Below, piece by piece: positions 1 through 9,443 of a stretch of 64,000 nucleotides of DNA. The stretch's first letter is position 1, and each line of letters begins with the position of its first letter. The position numbers and the translations under genes were made by a program. The stretch comes from Tranzscheliella williamsii (lineage: Eukaryota; Basidiomycota; Ustilaginomycetes; Ustilaginales; Ustilaginaceae). The stretch is from NCBI GenBank assembly GCA_023212725.1, contig JALBYF010000004.1, positions 350,704-414,703 on the forward strand, read 5' to 3'. The notes below the pieces were generated by a model, which searched no databases, was not told where the DNA came from, and worked only from the letters and a program-made list of their open reading frames with translations.

Positions 1-493
1 GCGCAGGGTCGACGTAGTAGTAGTGGACGTAGCCAGGCGCGGTGGCAAAGATGGTGTGGTCCTTGCCAATCGCGGCATTCGGGCCCGGGTGCCACGACGT
101 GCCGCGCTGCCGGAAGATGATCTGGCCCGGGTAGACCAGCTGGCCTGTACGGCAGCAAGAGCGCAGCAGAGCGGCGTAAAGATGTCAGTAATCAACGCCG
201 TCACTAATCCGCGCCGCCAGTAAGGCGAGGGCGACGTGCGGGAGAGAGGCACGCTACGTACCGGTCTGCTTCTTGTAGCCCAAGCGTTTACCGGGAGAGT
301 TGCGGTTGTTCTTGGTAGAGCCACCGCCACGCTTGGTCGAGTTACGGGTCTGGATGGAGCCCTGGAATGCGAACGCGGGCAGAAGCGGCGTGGCCATGGA
401 GACGCTCGACGAAGCGATGGCCAGCGAGGCAGGTGCGTGGGCGGCCACGGCGGAGCGCCGCAACAGCGCTGGTGCGCCTGCGATGAGAACCAT
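1..493 (-). CDS. MRP7: Mitochondrial ribosomal protein bL27m (partial, C-terminus off the left edge)
   Basis: Large-subunit mitoribosome protein that sits near the peptidyl-transferase centre. Exon 1 is 262-493 and exon 2 is 1-144, joined across an intron of 117 nt (donor GTACGT, acceptor ACAG) in phase 1. The first about 50 residues look like a mitochondrial presequence rich in Ala, Ser and Arg. They are followed by the bL27 signature: [20 protein letters not shown] in exon 1, then [10 protein letters not shown] and the conserved HPG in exon 2. The start is the first ATG in frame and directly precedes the targeting-like segment. The C-terminal end of the protein lies beyond base 1. It is divergent from TIM23, another mitochondrial gene. 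Family identity is secure; the symbol follows the yeast bL27m name. Confidence 0.9.
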
Positions 494-1057
494 TGTGGGA
501 GATCGACGGCGCCGGTAGGGGGAAGGTGGTGGTCGAACTCACAGGGACCATGTTGCCCCGCTTCGCCGCTGTCCAAAGTCACACTTTCCTACGATCCAAA
601 TCAAAGGCCTTGTGAGAGGAGGAAAAAGGCTAGAGGTCACGTGGCGGTGATGACTAAGCAGGGAGTGGGAGCGGGCGGGCTGGATTCAGGATTTTTTTGT
701 AATTCTTGGAAGAAGGCAGAAGAAAGCGCAGCCGTGGATGATTAGATTTGTGGCACATTTCAAGCAGGCCTTTGGGCTCAGCCAGCTTCGCAAGCTTAGC
801 ACGCCCGATGGGAAGCGTAGCTAAGCCTGCCGTTCAGCTTTGCGATTCAATCCGAATTTACATTCACTGATTTCACACTCGACCCAAGGAAGGATGGCTC
901 GCTCCTCCTTGTTCTTCTCCATCCTGCTTCTCATCACCGTCTCCAGGCCATCCTACCTCGCCGTTCTTTCTCTTCGGCAACTCGATTCCCACCAAGCCGG
1001 CCACGTTGTGCATTCGGCTGCCTCCTTGGACCCGTGCGCACCGGTTTCTGCCTCGAT
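494..1057. promoter_or_regulatory. Divergent intergenic region between bL27m and TIM23
   Basis: This 564-base stretch separates two divergently transcribed genes for mitochondrial proteins and must hold both promoters. It contains short purine and pyrimidine runs but no clear TATA box, repeat or open frame that I would defend as a gene. Confidence 0.5.
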
Positions 1058-1831
1058 ATGGTCTGGCCCTTCTCTAGTGGCAAGGCGGAGCCCGGCGCCT
1101 CGTCGTCGTCGCAGCCTGCTTTCGAGGCGGTTGCGCCTGCTCCCGTAGACCCGACCGCCTCCCGGCCTGCGTCGTCATCAACAGATACCTCGTCGAACAA
1201 CCCGACCGACTACCTTCGGTCGCACACCTTCACCCAGTCCTCTGCGTCGACGCCATCTGGCGCCAGTTCGTCCGAGTATGTTCCGACGGCGACTTCGCTT
1301 CTGTCGGACCGTACGCTGGACTTGAGCACGTTGCATCCGCTCGCGGGCCTGGGCAAGGAGGATCTCGAGTATCTGGACCTGACGGATGGCGCGCCGTCGA
1401 GTCTGGAGGGGGCTCGCACTGCTGTTCCGTCGCGAGGCTGGTCCGACGATCTGTGCTACGGCACGGGCACCACCTACCTGTCTGGGCTTGCCGTTGGCGG
1501 TCTGCTCGGCGCGCGCGAGGGGCTGGTGCGCCCGCTGGGCGTCGAGAGTCCGACGGCTCGACTGCGCCTCAACGCGGTGCTCAACCAGGTCACCCGGCGC
1601 GGCTCGTTCTTTGGCAACTCGGCCGGCGTCGTCGCGCTCATGTACAACCTCGTCGATGCGTCCATCGACGCCGCCCGCGGCAAGCACGACCTCGCTGGCG
1701 CCGTCGCCGCCGGCGCCGTCTCGGGCGCCCTGTTCAAGTGCACCGCCGGCGTCCGCCCCATGCTCGTCGCCAGCTCCGTCATGATGGCCGCCGCCGCCTC
1801 CTGGACCACCGCCAAACAGGCCCTCCTCTAG
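1058..1831 (+). CDS. TIM23: Mitochondrial import inner membrane translocase subunit Tim23
   Basis: Channel-forming subunit of the TIM23 presequence translocase in the mitochondrial inner membrane. The 257-residue product has a Ser/Thr/Ala-rich, poorly conserved N-terminal half, which in the family lies in the intermembrane space. It then has the Tim23 motif LHPLAGLGKEDLEYLDL around residues 95-112. The C-terminal half is the Tim17/Tim22/Tim23 four-helix domain with Gly-rich helices (GTGTTYLSGLAVGGLLGAREG, then GAVAAGAVSGALFK). It is a single exon. The ATG at 1058 is the first in frame and gives MVWPFSSG. Length is a little above the yeast protein (222 residues) because of the long N-terminal region. 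Assignment rests on both the motif and the channel domain. Confidence 0.93.
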   Translation: MVWPFSSGKAEPGASSSSQPAFEAVAPAPVDPTASRPASSSTDTSSNNPTDYLRSHTFTQSSASTPSGASSSEYVPTATSLLSDRTLDLSTLHPLAGLGKEDLEYLDLTDGAPSSLEGARTAVPSRGWSDDLCYGTGTTYLSGLAVGGLLGAREGLVRPLGVESPTARLRLNAVLNQVTRRGSFFGNSAGVVALMYNLVDASIDAARGKHDLAGAVAAGAVSGALFKCTAGVRPMLVASSVMMAAAASWTTAKQALL

Positions 1832-2055
1832 CAACCCGCCGTGCCTACCCTCCACCCCTCCGCCCCCGCCCCCGTCTACATGTACACTAACCCCCGCTCG
1901 AAGCACGTCCCCGTCTGCTAGCCTGTGCGGCCCCCCGCAGTGGCACCTCTCAGCATATCCACTCGACACGCGCGGCGCGCAGTAAATGCAGTATAATTGC
2001 GGATGGTATGGCTGCGCCGGCACCACGCGGCGCGGAAAGGGGAAGGGGAAGGGGA

Positions 2056-4908
2056 TCAGGTGATGATCTTGTCGATCAAGGTCTGCCAGAAGGCGGGGTC
2101 GAAGTTGGGGTTGTATCCCGCAGCGGCAGGGGCGGGGGGGGGAGGGGGAGGGTTGGGGTTAGGGAAGGCGGGGGGAGCGGGGCCGGGTAGCGGGTAGGCG
2201 GGCTGGTCGGGGGAAGGCCAGAGCGGGGAGAGTGCGAGGCGGGGGTTGGGGCCGCCGGGGACGGGTGGGAGGCCGAGGCTGGCGGCTGCGCCGGGGACAC
2301 TGTAGCCGGGATCGTACGAGGGCATGGACGCGGCGGCCCACTCGGCCTGGTACCACGCGTCGAAGAAGTGCTGCGCCTCCTCGCCGCGGCCCGCGCCCGG
2401 CGGTGTCGCCGACGCCGTCTCACCGCCCAGCCACACGGTGGGACTCTCCAACCCGCTGCCCGGACTCACCCCCACCCCGGCCGCGCCCTGGCTCCACTCG
2501 CCCAGCCCAGAGCTCCCACCGGCCCCCCCCGCCGCCGACGGCCGCACCGGACTCGTCCGCCGCGAACGCGTGTACCCGGACAGTCCGGCGTAGGTCATCG
2601 ACGCATCGGCAGCATGTGCCGCGCTGGCATAGCCGTTGCCCTCGCCTGCATCCGCCGGCGAATCCTGATGCTGCTGGAGCCCGAGAAGCAGATGCGCGTC
2701 CGACTTTTCATCGCCGCCCTCGACGCCGTTCCCGCCCGCCGTCTTGGCCGCCTTGGCGTCTCGACCCTGCTCGCTCTTGGGCACATCCACCGAGCGGACA
2801 CGCTTGGGAGTGCGGTGGCCAGCACGGCCGACTGCGCTTTTGGCAGAGGGAGCCAGCTTTCTGACTTGCTCGAATCGCGAAAGAAAGATATCGATCACGG
2901 CCGCCTCACGGTCGCGCATCTCGTCCCTGCCGACGATGGGCCGCTTGTTGTAGTGGTTCTGGACGTAGTGTGCGAGGTGCGACTTGAGTTTGAATGCGTT
3001 CGGCGCCCAGGGATCCATGAGCAGCACCACACCGCAGACGAGCAGCGAGTGGAACCACTTGTAGGTGCCAATCTGGACGCGATACAGGAGGAGCGCGTCC
3101 TCGTTCGGCAAGACTCTCTTGAGATCCTGGACACAATCCATGCGCAGCTCAATTTCGTGCAGCGCGGCGTTCAGACTGGCTTCGCGGCACGGCATAAACT
3201 TGGCACCGTGCGGGCCGCCGGAACGGAGCAGGTAGGGCCGATGCAGCGCAATCCGCACCGAGTCGATCTCGGTATGCAGCAGGAAGCGATGCACCTTGAG
3301 AAAGCCAAAGGTGGCATCGAGCGACTTGTCGCATTCGATGCCGTCCTTGGTGAGACGGGCATGAAAGTAAAAGGGCAGTGCATCCTGCAGCTCGCGGATC
3401 TTGCGGTCGAGAGCCAGGACATCGCTTACGTGCACGTGGTGATCGAGGCTCTGGAAGAGGGTGAGGATCTGGCCCTCCAGCTGTGCGATCTGATGGCGGT
3501 AGACGGTATAACTATACGCCGTCGGTGGCTCGACGCCTTCCGGCAGCTGCACGGCCTGCTTGGGCGCTGGAAAAATGTCTTCATCCATGACACTGCTGGG
3601 CGCCTGCGTGTCGCATACGCGATCGTCAATCACCGCAGGCCGGCCGGTGTTGAGCGCCAGAGCACGGTCCAAAAAGTAGACGGCGGCCCACACCCGTCTG
3701 CGCGCCTCAGTTTCGGCGGCGGAAAGCCCCAGTTTGGTTCCGTCGCGATGGAGACCGATGCTGAAGGAGGCCCGGACCGCCGAAGAGCCCAGGGTATAGG
3801 CTTCGCCAATGCGACGGTCGAGCAGCAGGAAGCGGCAGGAGAGCTGCCAGGCGACGATCTGGTCGACGTCTTCGCGGCCCATGATGGAGCTCATGAGCAG
3901 AGACCGGCGACCGGCGTAATGGTACCGCCTGGCCACCTTGAGCCGATCATGTGGCGAATGGGGAAAGAGGTCGTGCTGTAACGAGAGGGCTGAAATGGCG
4001 CAAACATTGCAGAGGAGAGCAAAGATATTGATGTTTTGGGCCGTGATCTTGGGGCCGGAAGCCCAAAAGTTGGCAAACGAGTTACGGAGGCTCTTCTGGG
4101 GTAAGGGTTGGCGCATCCAGTTGATGTCGTCGAAAAAGTGATCCACCAGGGCGTCGACATGAGCCCGGTTCTTGAGCGCGCCGAGGAGATCTGGCGTGGG
4201 CGCGGTAGGGCATCCATACTGAGCCATGGAGTCATCCAGGTCAGAGGTGCCTTCGATGGTACGGATAGGCGGGGTGATGGCCTGGGTTTGGGAAGAGCTG
4301 CCGGGGAGGTCGTCGAGGATGCAATGGATGCGCATGTTGGAAGAGGCTGCATTGTAGAATCCGGATTTGGGACTCAACCTCCCCTCTGTTTCGAGCTGGT
4401 CGAGCTCGTCATCGTCCGAGTCGGCAAAGCGTCCGTCGCGATCGTCGATCCGGTCGGGCGAAGCAGAGTAGAAGGCGGATGGCCAGGATGGTTTTGTGCC
4501 ACGGTGTTTGTCGTTGGCATGCGACCCGGGGGATGTGCCGGACGAGGAGGGGTAGCTCTGTTGGACCTGATGCATGAGCCTGGGTAGATACTCCTCCAGA
4601 AGGCGTTCGACGCGATTGAGGCGAGATGCTACATCGTTGTTCTCCTCGCCTGGCTGGTAGGTCTTGCACCTGTGTGGGATCTTGCGGGCGATGCAGTGCT
4701 GGCAGGGCGTCTCTCGATTGCACTTTTGCTTGCGACGGTAGCACTCTGTGCATGCAAAATGGACGCGGTTGCGCTTGCCCGTGCCTCGCGAGTATTTGTT
4801 GTGATCGTCGGCGGACGAGTCATTGTGAGTCTCTGGCGTGTTGGCTGTCTCGGTGGAGTGCGACTTTGCGTTTGGATGCGAGGACGGCTGGCTCGAATCT
4901 GGCGACAT
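2056..4908 (-). CDS. Zn2Cys6 fungal-type transcription factor
   Basis: Predicted nuclear DNA-binding regulator of 950 residues. The zinc cluster lies at residues 53-81 with cysteines 53, 56, 63, 69, 72 and 81 (C-x2-C-x6-C-x5-C-x2-C-x8-C), preceded by a basic stretch (GKRNR). A heptad-like segment at about 95-115 (RLNRVERLLEEYLPRL) fits a dimerisation coiled coil. A long middle region carries the fungal-specific regulatory domain, including ALNTGRPAVIDDRVCD and a nearby RRRVWAAVYFLDRALA. The C-terminus is Gly/Pro/Ser-rich and ends in a proline-rich tail. The start is the first in-frame ATG; the frame stays open upstream without another ATG. It is convergent with TIM23. The target pathway cannot be told from sequence. 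Confidence 0.88.
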   Translation of the reverse strand: MSPDSSQPSSHPNAKSHSTETANTPETHNDSSADDHNKYSRGTGKRNRVHFACTECYRRKQKCNRETPCQHCIARKIPHRCKTYQPGEENNDVASRLNRVERLLEEYLPRLMHQVQQSYPSSSGTSPGSHANDKHRGTKPSWPSAFYSASPDRIDDRDGRFADSDDDELDQLETEGRLSPKSGFYNAASSNMRIHCILDDLPGSSSQTQAITPPIRTIEGTSDLDDSMAQYGCPTAPTPDLLGALKNRAHVDALVDHFFDDINWMRQPLPQKSLRNSFANFWASGPKITAQNINIFALLCNVCAISALSLQHDLFPHSPHDRLKVARRYHYAGRRSLLMSSIMGREDVDQIVAWQLSCRFLLLDRRIGEAYTLGSSAVRASFSIGLHRDGTKLGLSAAETEARRRVWAAVYFLDRALALNTGRPAVIDDRVCDTQAPSSVMDEDIFPAPKQAVQLPEGVEPPTAYSYTVYRHQIAQLEGQILTLFQSLDHHVHVSDVLALDRKIRELQDALPFYFHARLTKDGIECDKSLDATFGFLKVHRFLLHTEIDSVRIALHRPYLLRSGGPHGAKFMPCREASLNAALHEIELRMDCVQDLKRVLPNEDALLLYRVQIGTYKWFHSLLVCGVVLLMDPWAPNAFKLKSHLAHYVQNHYNKRPIVGRDEMRDREAAVIDIFLSRFEQVRKLAPSAKSAVGRAGHRTPKRVRSVDVPKSEQGRDAKAAKTAGGNGVEGGDEKSDAHLLLGLQQHQDSPADAGEGNGYASAAHAADASMTYAGLSGYTRSRRTSPVRPSAAGGAGGSSGLGEWSQGAAGVGVSPGSGLESPTVWLGGETASATPPGAGRGEEAQHFFDAWYQAEWAAASMPSYDPGYSVPGAAASLGLPPVPGGPNPRLALSPLWPSPDQPAYPLPGPAPPAFPNPNPPPPPPAPAAAGYNPNFDPAFWQTLIDKIIT

Positions 4909-5701
4909 GATGTCGCTGTCACTCTGCTGGACTGCCGCGTCGCACTGTGAATGTGCTAGGCTGCCGCTAGAGTGGAGACGCGCACCGGAGATCGGATCGC
5001 GAAGAGACCAGCGCTGCGAGAGCGGCGATGCGCGTGTGCTAGTTAGCCATGGACTACGACAGCAAAGGGAGAAGGAGTAAGGGTGCAGATGGCGACGGGA
5101 AGCAAGGTAGCAAGCAGTGCGCAGCTGAGCGGGGAGCCGGCTGCGCTTTTTTCGATATTTGACAGTTGCAATCCCGACTAAGCCGGCATGCAGCCTTTGC
5201 AATCAGCCAGTCCGCCAGTCCGCAGCCATCCAATTCACAATGGCAGTCTCCATCACAATCGTGAATGTGAATGTGAGTCTATCTAAGCTCAGTCCAGGGC
5301 AGTGTTCTCAATTCAAGCCCAGTCCAGCAAGTGAACAGAAGCAGCGGCGTCGGCAGGTATCCATCTGCCAGGTTCGGGCCAGGGAGCGAACCGCAGCCCC
5401 ATCGTCCTAGCATCTCCGCCATGGTAGGTAGGCAGATCTCGTGCCTATCTACTCGCTCCGCAGGCCATCCATAGGGTCAGCAAGGTATCCCCAAGCATGA
5501 TCCCCCTTCATTGTGCTTCATGGCTTCCCGTCGCAGAAACGCATATCGACCTAACAACAGCATCGGAGACGGATGTTAGATCGCCGCCGCACAGCGCTCG
5601 GATTTCGGGCAAAGCGGAAAGCAGCCTTGATAGATGGTTTGGATGCTGAGTAGTGTGCTTGCTCCTTGCATCGCTGCCCCCAGCTCGCCACATCCAACGA
5701 C
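4909..5701. promoter_or_regulatory. Divergent intergenic region between the zinc-cluster factor and RDS3
   Basis: About 790 bases separating two divergent genes. A small GTGAATGTGAAT direct repeat lies near 5261-5272. No TATA box, RNA gene or credible additional coding exon was seen. Confidence 0.45.
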
Positions 5702-6303
5702 ATGTCCAAGTGAGTAGCCTGTCTTGCACTGGGGGGCGAAGCCGATACTGACGAGAGGACGCTTCTGCTGGCGCGTGGTGCTTTCTCGATGGCAGGCATC
5801 ATCCGGATCTTGTGCTTTGTCGAAAGCTGCCTGGCATTGCCATTGGCCGGTTATGCGAGAAGGACGATGGCAAGTGGTAGGTTGCAGCGCGGGGCGGGAT
5901 GCATGATGGTGTGTTTCGATACTGACCTTGGCGTGGTGGTTGGTGTGGTTGCAGCCCGATCTGCGACTCGTACGTCCGGCCGGCTACGCTGGTGCGCATC
6001 TGCGAGGAGTGCAACTTCGGCTCCTACGGCGGCCGCTGCATCATCTGCGGCAACCCAGGCGTCTCGGACGCTTACTACTGCGCAGAGTGCACCCGCCTCG
6101 AAAAAGATAGAGACGGCTGCCCCAAGGTCGTCAACCTCGGCGCAAGCAGGACCGACCTCGCCTACCTCCGCAAAACAAGACAGCAGCAGCAGCAGTACGT
6201 ACCCGCATCTCCCTCTCTCCCGCCTTCCTTACTCCCGCAGTAACCTTCATCTTCTAACCCGTCGGCTTCCTCATCCCTCGCTTACAGATTTCAGAAGGGG
6301 TAA
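5702..6303 (+). CDS. RDS3: Splicing factor Rds3/PHF5A (SF3b subunit)
   Basis: Small zinc-knuckle subunit of the SF3b complex in the U2 snRNP, acting at branch-site recognition. The gene has four exons: 5702-5709, 5796-5876, 5955-6194 and 6288-6303. They give 114 residues against about 110 in the family. The first exon is only 8 nt (ATGTCCAA); the junction AA|G restores the near-invariant MSKHHPDL start. Exon 2 supplies [20 protein letters not shown], and exon 3 the highly conserved [19 protein letters not shown] and CEC clusters. The end differs from animals: a run of five Gln across the last intron, then FQKG. All four introns and exons keep frame with canonical GT-AG ends. Very high conservation makes this assignment essentially certain. 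Confidence 0.95.
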
Positions 6304-6478
6304 ATCCCCGCAGCCCCTGCCTTCAAACTACTCTGTATGCACACCTGTATTTGTACCTCTGGCGTTCTGCAAGCCATAGATCTGCTCAGACAGCCTCACC
6401 CGGCGAGCTCATGCATATAAATACTGCTGGCCGGAGGGCAAAAGTGTGCGGGGTATACATTCGGATGGCGAGACTAGG

Positions 6479-8845
6479 CTACAGCTCGGCAAAGAAGAAG
6501 TCGGTGGTGGTGGGCAGCGGGGGGACGGCGATCGAGGTGGGGACGTCGATCTGTTCGCCGGTGAGGTCGAGGAGCTTGACCTTGACGCCGATGTCGGTGA
6601 GGATGTGGATGAGGTCTGCGGTTTCGCGGGTGGTAACGCCTGCGCCGTCGGCACGGAGCATGTTGAGGGCGTCGGTCCACTCGCTGTACTGGCTTGGGTT
6701 GAGGGGTTGCAGTTCGGCCAGGAGGGTGTCGGGGGCGCGGAGGAGGTTGATGGCCATTCTGGGCGGCGCGCCCTCGTGCGCCGGTGCGGCCGAGGCGCTG
6801 ATGTCGGTGACCAGGCTCAGGTCAATCCGCTCCGGCAGATCGTCCAGCCCGCCGCGGATCGCGCCGCGCTCGTACGCCTCGCAGTAGTGCAGGTACTTCT
6901 GGTTCGGCGAGAGCCGGTAGAACCGCCACCCCTTCTCCACCGCGCCCTTGCCCGCACTTGCGCCGTGCCCAACCCCAATCGTGCTCGTAGACCCGCGCCC
7001 ATGCGCCACCGCCTCCTTGCCCACCGCAACACGTCCAACCGCAGAATGCCGGAACCAGGCCCCCTCCAACAGGCAGTGCAACCGCTGCTGCTGCACAAAC
7101 TCATAGCTCTCCCGGTAGATCCGCCCGCGTAAGTTCCGGATCGACGCCTTCGAGTTGTAGTCTTCCTCCAGCTCCAGCTCCTTCATCTGCCGATCGCGCA
7201 CCGTGCGGTACTCCGAGTCCAAAAAGATGCGCTCCAGGCTCGACCAGGTCTGCGCGCTCTCATCCTTGAGCGCCTCGGTCACCTGGCTCCGCACCAGCGC
7301 CGAGACGCGCGAAAAGTCCGAGGTGGCAGCCCCGCTCTCGTTCCACATGCGCAGGAAGAAGCGCAAAGCCAGATGATGCACCTTTTTGAACGAGAGCAAA
7401 AAGGGCAGGAAAGAGGTCGAGGTGTTATAGCCCGACGTGATGTTCCAGTGTTCGGCCAAGATCTCGGTCACCTCGATCGAAGCGCGTGCAAACAGGCAGC
7501 GCCGGTCTTCGGGCCGATTGATCTGCTCCAAGATGATCCTCGAGTAGAGTTCCGGATCGGATCGAACAAATGATTCGAGACACTGCAGTCCGAGCCAGCC
7601 GACCTTGCCAAATTCCTTGGCGGCAGATTCTGAGAAGAATCCGATCCGTCGCCATTTGAGACGGGTAGCCGGAGTCGCCTGCTCGTCGGTGCTGCCGCTG
7701 GCCGAAGTGTCGCTGATCTTCGCCTGGAGCCAGATATAGGACAGCGCCTGGACGTGGCGCTTATCAGTGGGTGTCACGGCGATGCGCATGCGGCGGTGAG
7801 CTGCGCGCACGACGTAGTTCTGATGCTCCAGGATGGACGATGACAGCTCGTCTTCGCGGTTGGAATCCATAAGCTTGGCCACGGCGGTGGAAGTGTTGAG
7901 CCTTTCCAGCTCGGCCGTGAAACTCTCAAAGAGGTGATCCGAAACGTTGCGCATCAGGCTGTTGATCAAGCTGAGGCTGTATAGTTTCAGCGTGGTATCC
8001 GCGCTGGCAAGTCGGTTGACCAAGGTCTGAAGGAAGAGCTGCTCCCTTTCCATCCCGGCGTAGACAGCATCGAAGCCGTACTTGAAGACCGGTGGGATCT
8101 CATTGGTATTGCCCATGGCTGTGGCGCCATCTTTGTCGGTAACCACTCTTCCTGTTTTGGGTGCATCTTGGGGTCCAGAAATGACAAGCTTCTTGAGGAT
8201 GGCCGTGGCAGGTCGACAGACATTGATTCGCTCTCGGGAGACGAGGATGTTGACGACTTTGGCGATGAACTCGCCGTCGATACTGTCCCAGCCGTAGTCG
8301 AAGCCTTCCATGATGTTCTGGCAGGCGGTGAGTGCATAGGCAAGTGTGTTGCCGACACTCTGCGAGCGTATGATGCTGAGAAGCTCGGCGAGGCCGCCTC
8401 TGGCGAGGAATTCGTCGGTGAATGGCTTTTCCCTAATCAGCTTTTGCAGAGTGTAGGTGGCCATTTTGAGCACCCTTTCGTCTCGGGACGAGAGCTTGTC
8501 CACCATCTCGACGGCTTCGATGGTGGGGGAGGAGCAGAGCTTGAAATGCGCGCCTGCGTCGATCTTTCTGGCCATGTTGCTATCCTCTATCAGCTCGTCG
8601 TTGGTCTCGTCGCGCAGGGCAAAAAGGGCGGGCGGCTCCTGCACACCAAGATGCGCGTTGGCGCAAAGTTGACGAATGACATCCTGGACGGGCAGGCTTG
8701 GATCGATGAGTGCTTTGATCGTCGACTGGCCGTACGTCACCAGATTGATTCGGCTCGCCGGCGTCGACACAGCGGCCGCGGAAGCATGAGCGCTGGACGA
8801 AGCCGGCGCCTGCTGCCTGCCCAAACCTGGCACTTCGACGCTCAT
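6479..8845 (-). CDS. ELMO/CED-12 domain protein
   Basis: 788-residue single-exon protein with the layout of animal ELMO proteins. It has an armadillo-like N-terminal region of helical repeats (for example ALTACQNIMEGFDYGWDSI at about 170-190), and a central ELMO domain at roughly 370-540 (KWRRIGFFSESAAKEFGKVGWLGLQCLESFVR). A C-terminal PH-like domain lies at about 630-770 (WRFYRLSPNQKYLHYCEAYERG). In animals ELMO binds DOCK-family exchange factors to activate Rac at the membrane; a similar role in polarity or cytoskeleton control is inference here. The start is the first ATG of a Ser/Ala-rich leader. It is convergent with RDS3, with only 175 bases between stop codons. Family assignment is firm; function in this fungus is not. 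Confidence 0.85.
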   Translation of the reverse strand: MSVEVPGLGRQQAPASSSAHASAAAVSTPASRINLVTYGQSTIKALIDPSLPVQDVIRQLCANAHLGVQEPPALFALRDETNDELIEDSNMARKIDAGAHFKLCSSPTIEAVEMVDKLSSRDERVLKMATYTLQKLIREKPFTDEFLARGGLAELLSIIRSQSVGNTLAYALTACQNIMEGFDYGWDSIDGEFIAKVVNILVSRERINVCRPATAILKKLVISGPQDAPKTGRVVTDKDGATAMGNTNEIPPVFKYGFDAVYAGMEREQLFLQTLVNRLASADTTLKLYSLSLINSLMRNVSDHLFESFTAELERLNTSTAVAKLMDSNREDELSSSILEHQNYVVRAAHRRMRIAVTPTDKRHVQALSYIWLQAKISDTSASGSTDEQATPATRLKWRRIGFFSESAAKEFGKVGWLGLQCLESFVRSDPELYSRIILEQINRPEDRRCLFARASIEVTEILAEHWNITSGYNTSTSFLPFLLSFKKVHHLALRFFLRMWNESGAATSDFSRVSALVRSQVTEALKDESAQTWSSLERIFLDSEYRTVRDRQMKELELEEDYNSKASIRNLRGRIYRESYEFVQQQRLHCLLEGAWFRHSAVGRVAVGKEAVAHGRGSTSTIGVGHGASAGKGAVEKGWRFYRLSPNQKYLHYCEAYERGAIRGGLDDLPERIDLSLVTDISASAAPAHEGAPPRMAINLLRAPDTLLAELQPLNPSQYSEWTDALNMLRADGAGVTTRETADLIHILTDIGVKVKLLDLTGEQIDVPTSIAVPPLPTTTDFFFAEL

Positions 8846-9443
8846 ACTCGGAGACTAGCGAGTTAGCTACGTGAGACTCGTTCCAAAGCGGAAAAAGGGA
8901 CTAGGGCCAAGACCGGCTTGATGGCTCGCGGACAAGCAAAGCACGGCTGCGCCAAATAGACTCGGTAGGGAATGTGCTCAGCTCGCCAGCAAGCAGCACT
9001 GCACTGGCGTTACGACCAGCAAAGCTCAATCCTACCGAGACGTGACTGGAACAGCAGTCGATGGAAGGTTGGTGGTGGTGGTGAGGATGGTGAGCAGGAT
9101 GCAGACATGCCAAGCAGTGATGTCCGTCCTTCTGTTGGTCGATATGGCTTGCGGTCCATGCACCGTCGCTCATATTTGTTCGCGCTGTTAGATTCACAAT
9201 TCAATATGGATAGCATTCACGCTGAAGGCTCTTGGAACTGCAGCGTTTCTACGCCGCACGCCAGCCAATCCAGAAGAGGAAAGCAATCACACCAGCTCTC
9301 TCGTCAGTACAGCTGTCAGCCTGGTACGGTCGCTGCTTGGCATCCAACACAGGCAACCAGCGCAACGACTTTGTTCTACCCTTCTCGAACAAACTTGTTC
9401 ATCGATGCGCGTGAAGCGAGAACCACATGGAGAATGATCTGCA
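8846..9443. other. Intergenic region upstream of the ELMO gene and downstream of COQ4
   Basis: About 600 bases. A short GGTGGTGGTGGT run occurs near 9070. I see no RNA gene or supported coding sequence; it should carry the ELMO promoter. Confidence 0.4.

Noticed and set aside
1034..1057. Longer N-terminus for TIM23
   Set aside because: There is no ATG upstream of 1058 in this frame.
4909..5202. 98-residue N-terminal extension of the zinc-cluster factor
   Set aside because: Open frame without any ATG; the first ATG is at 4908.
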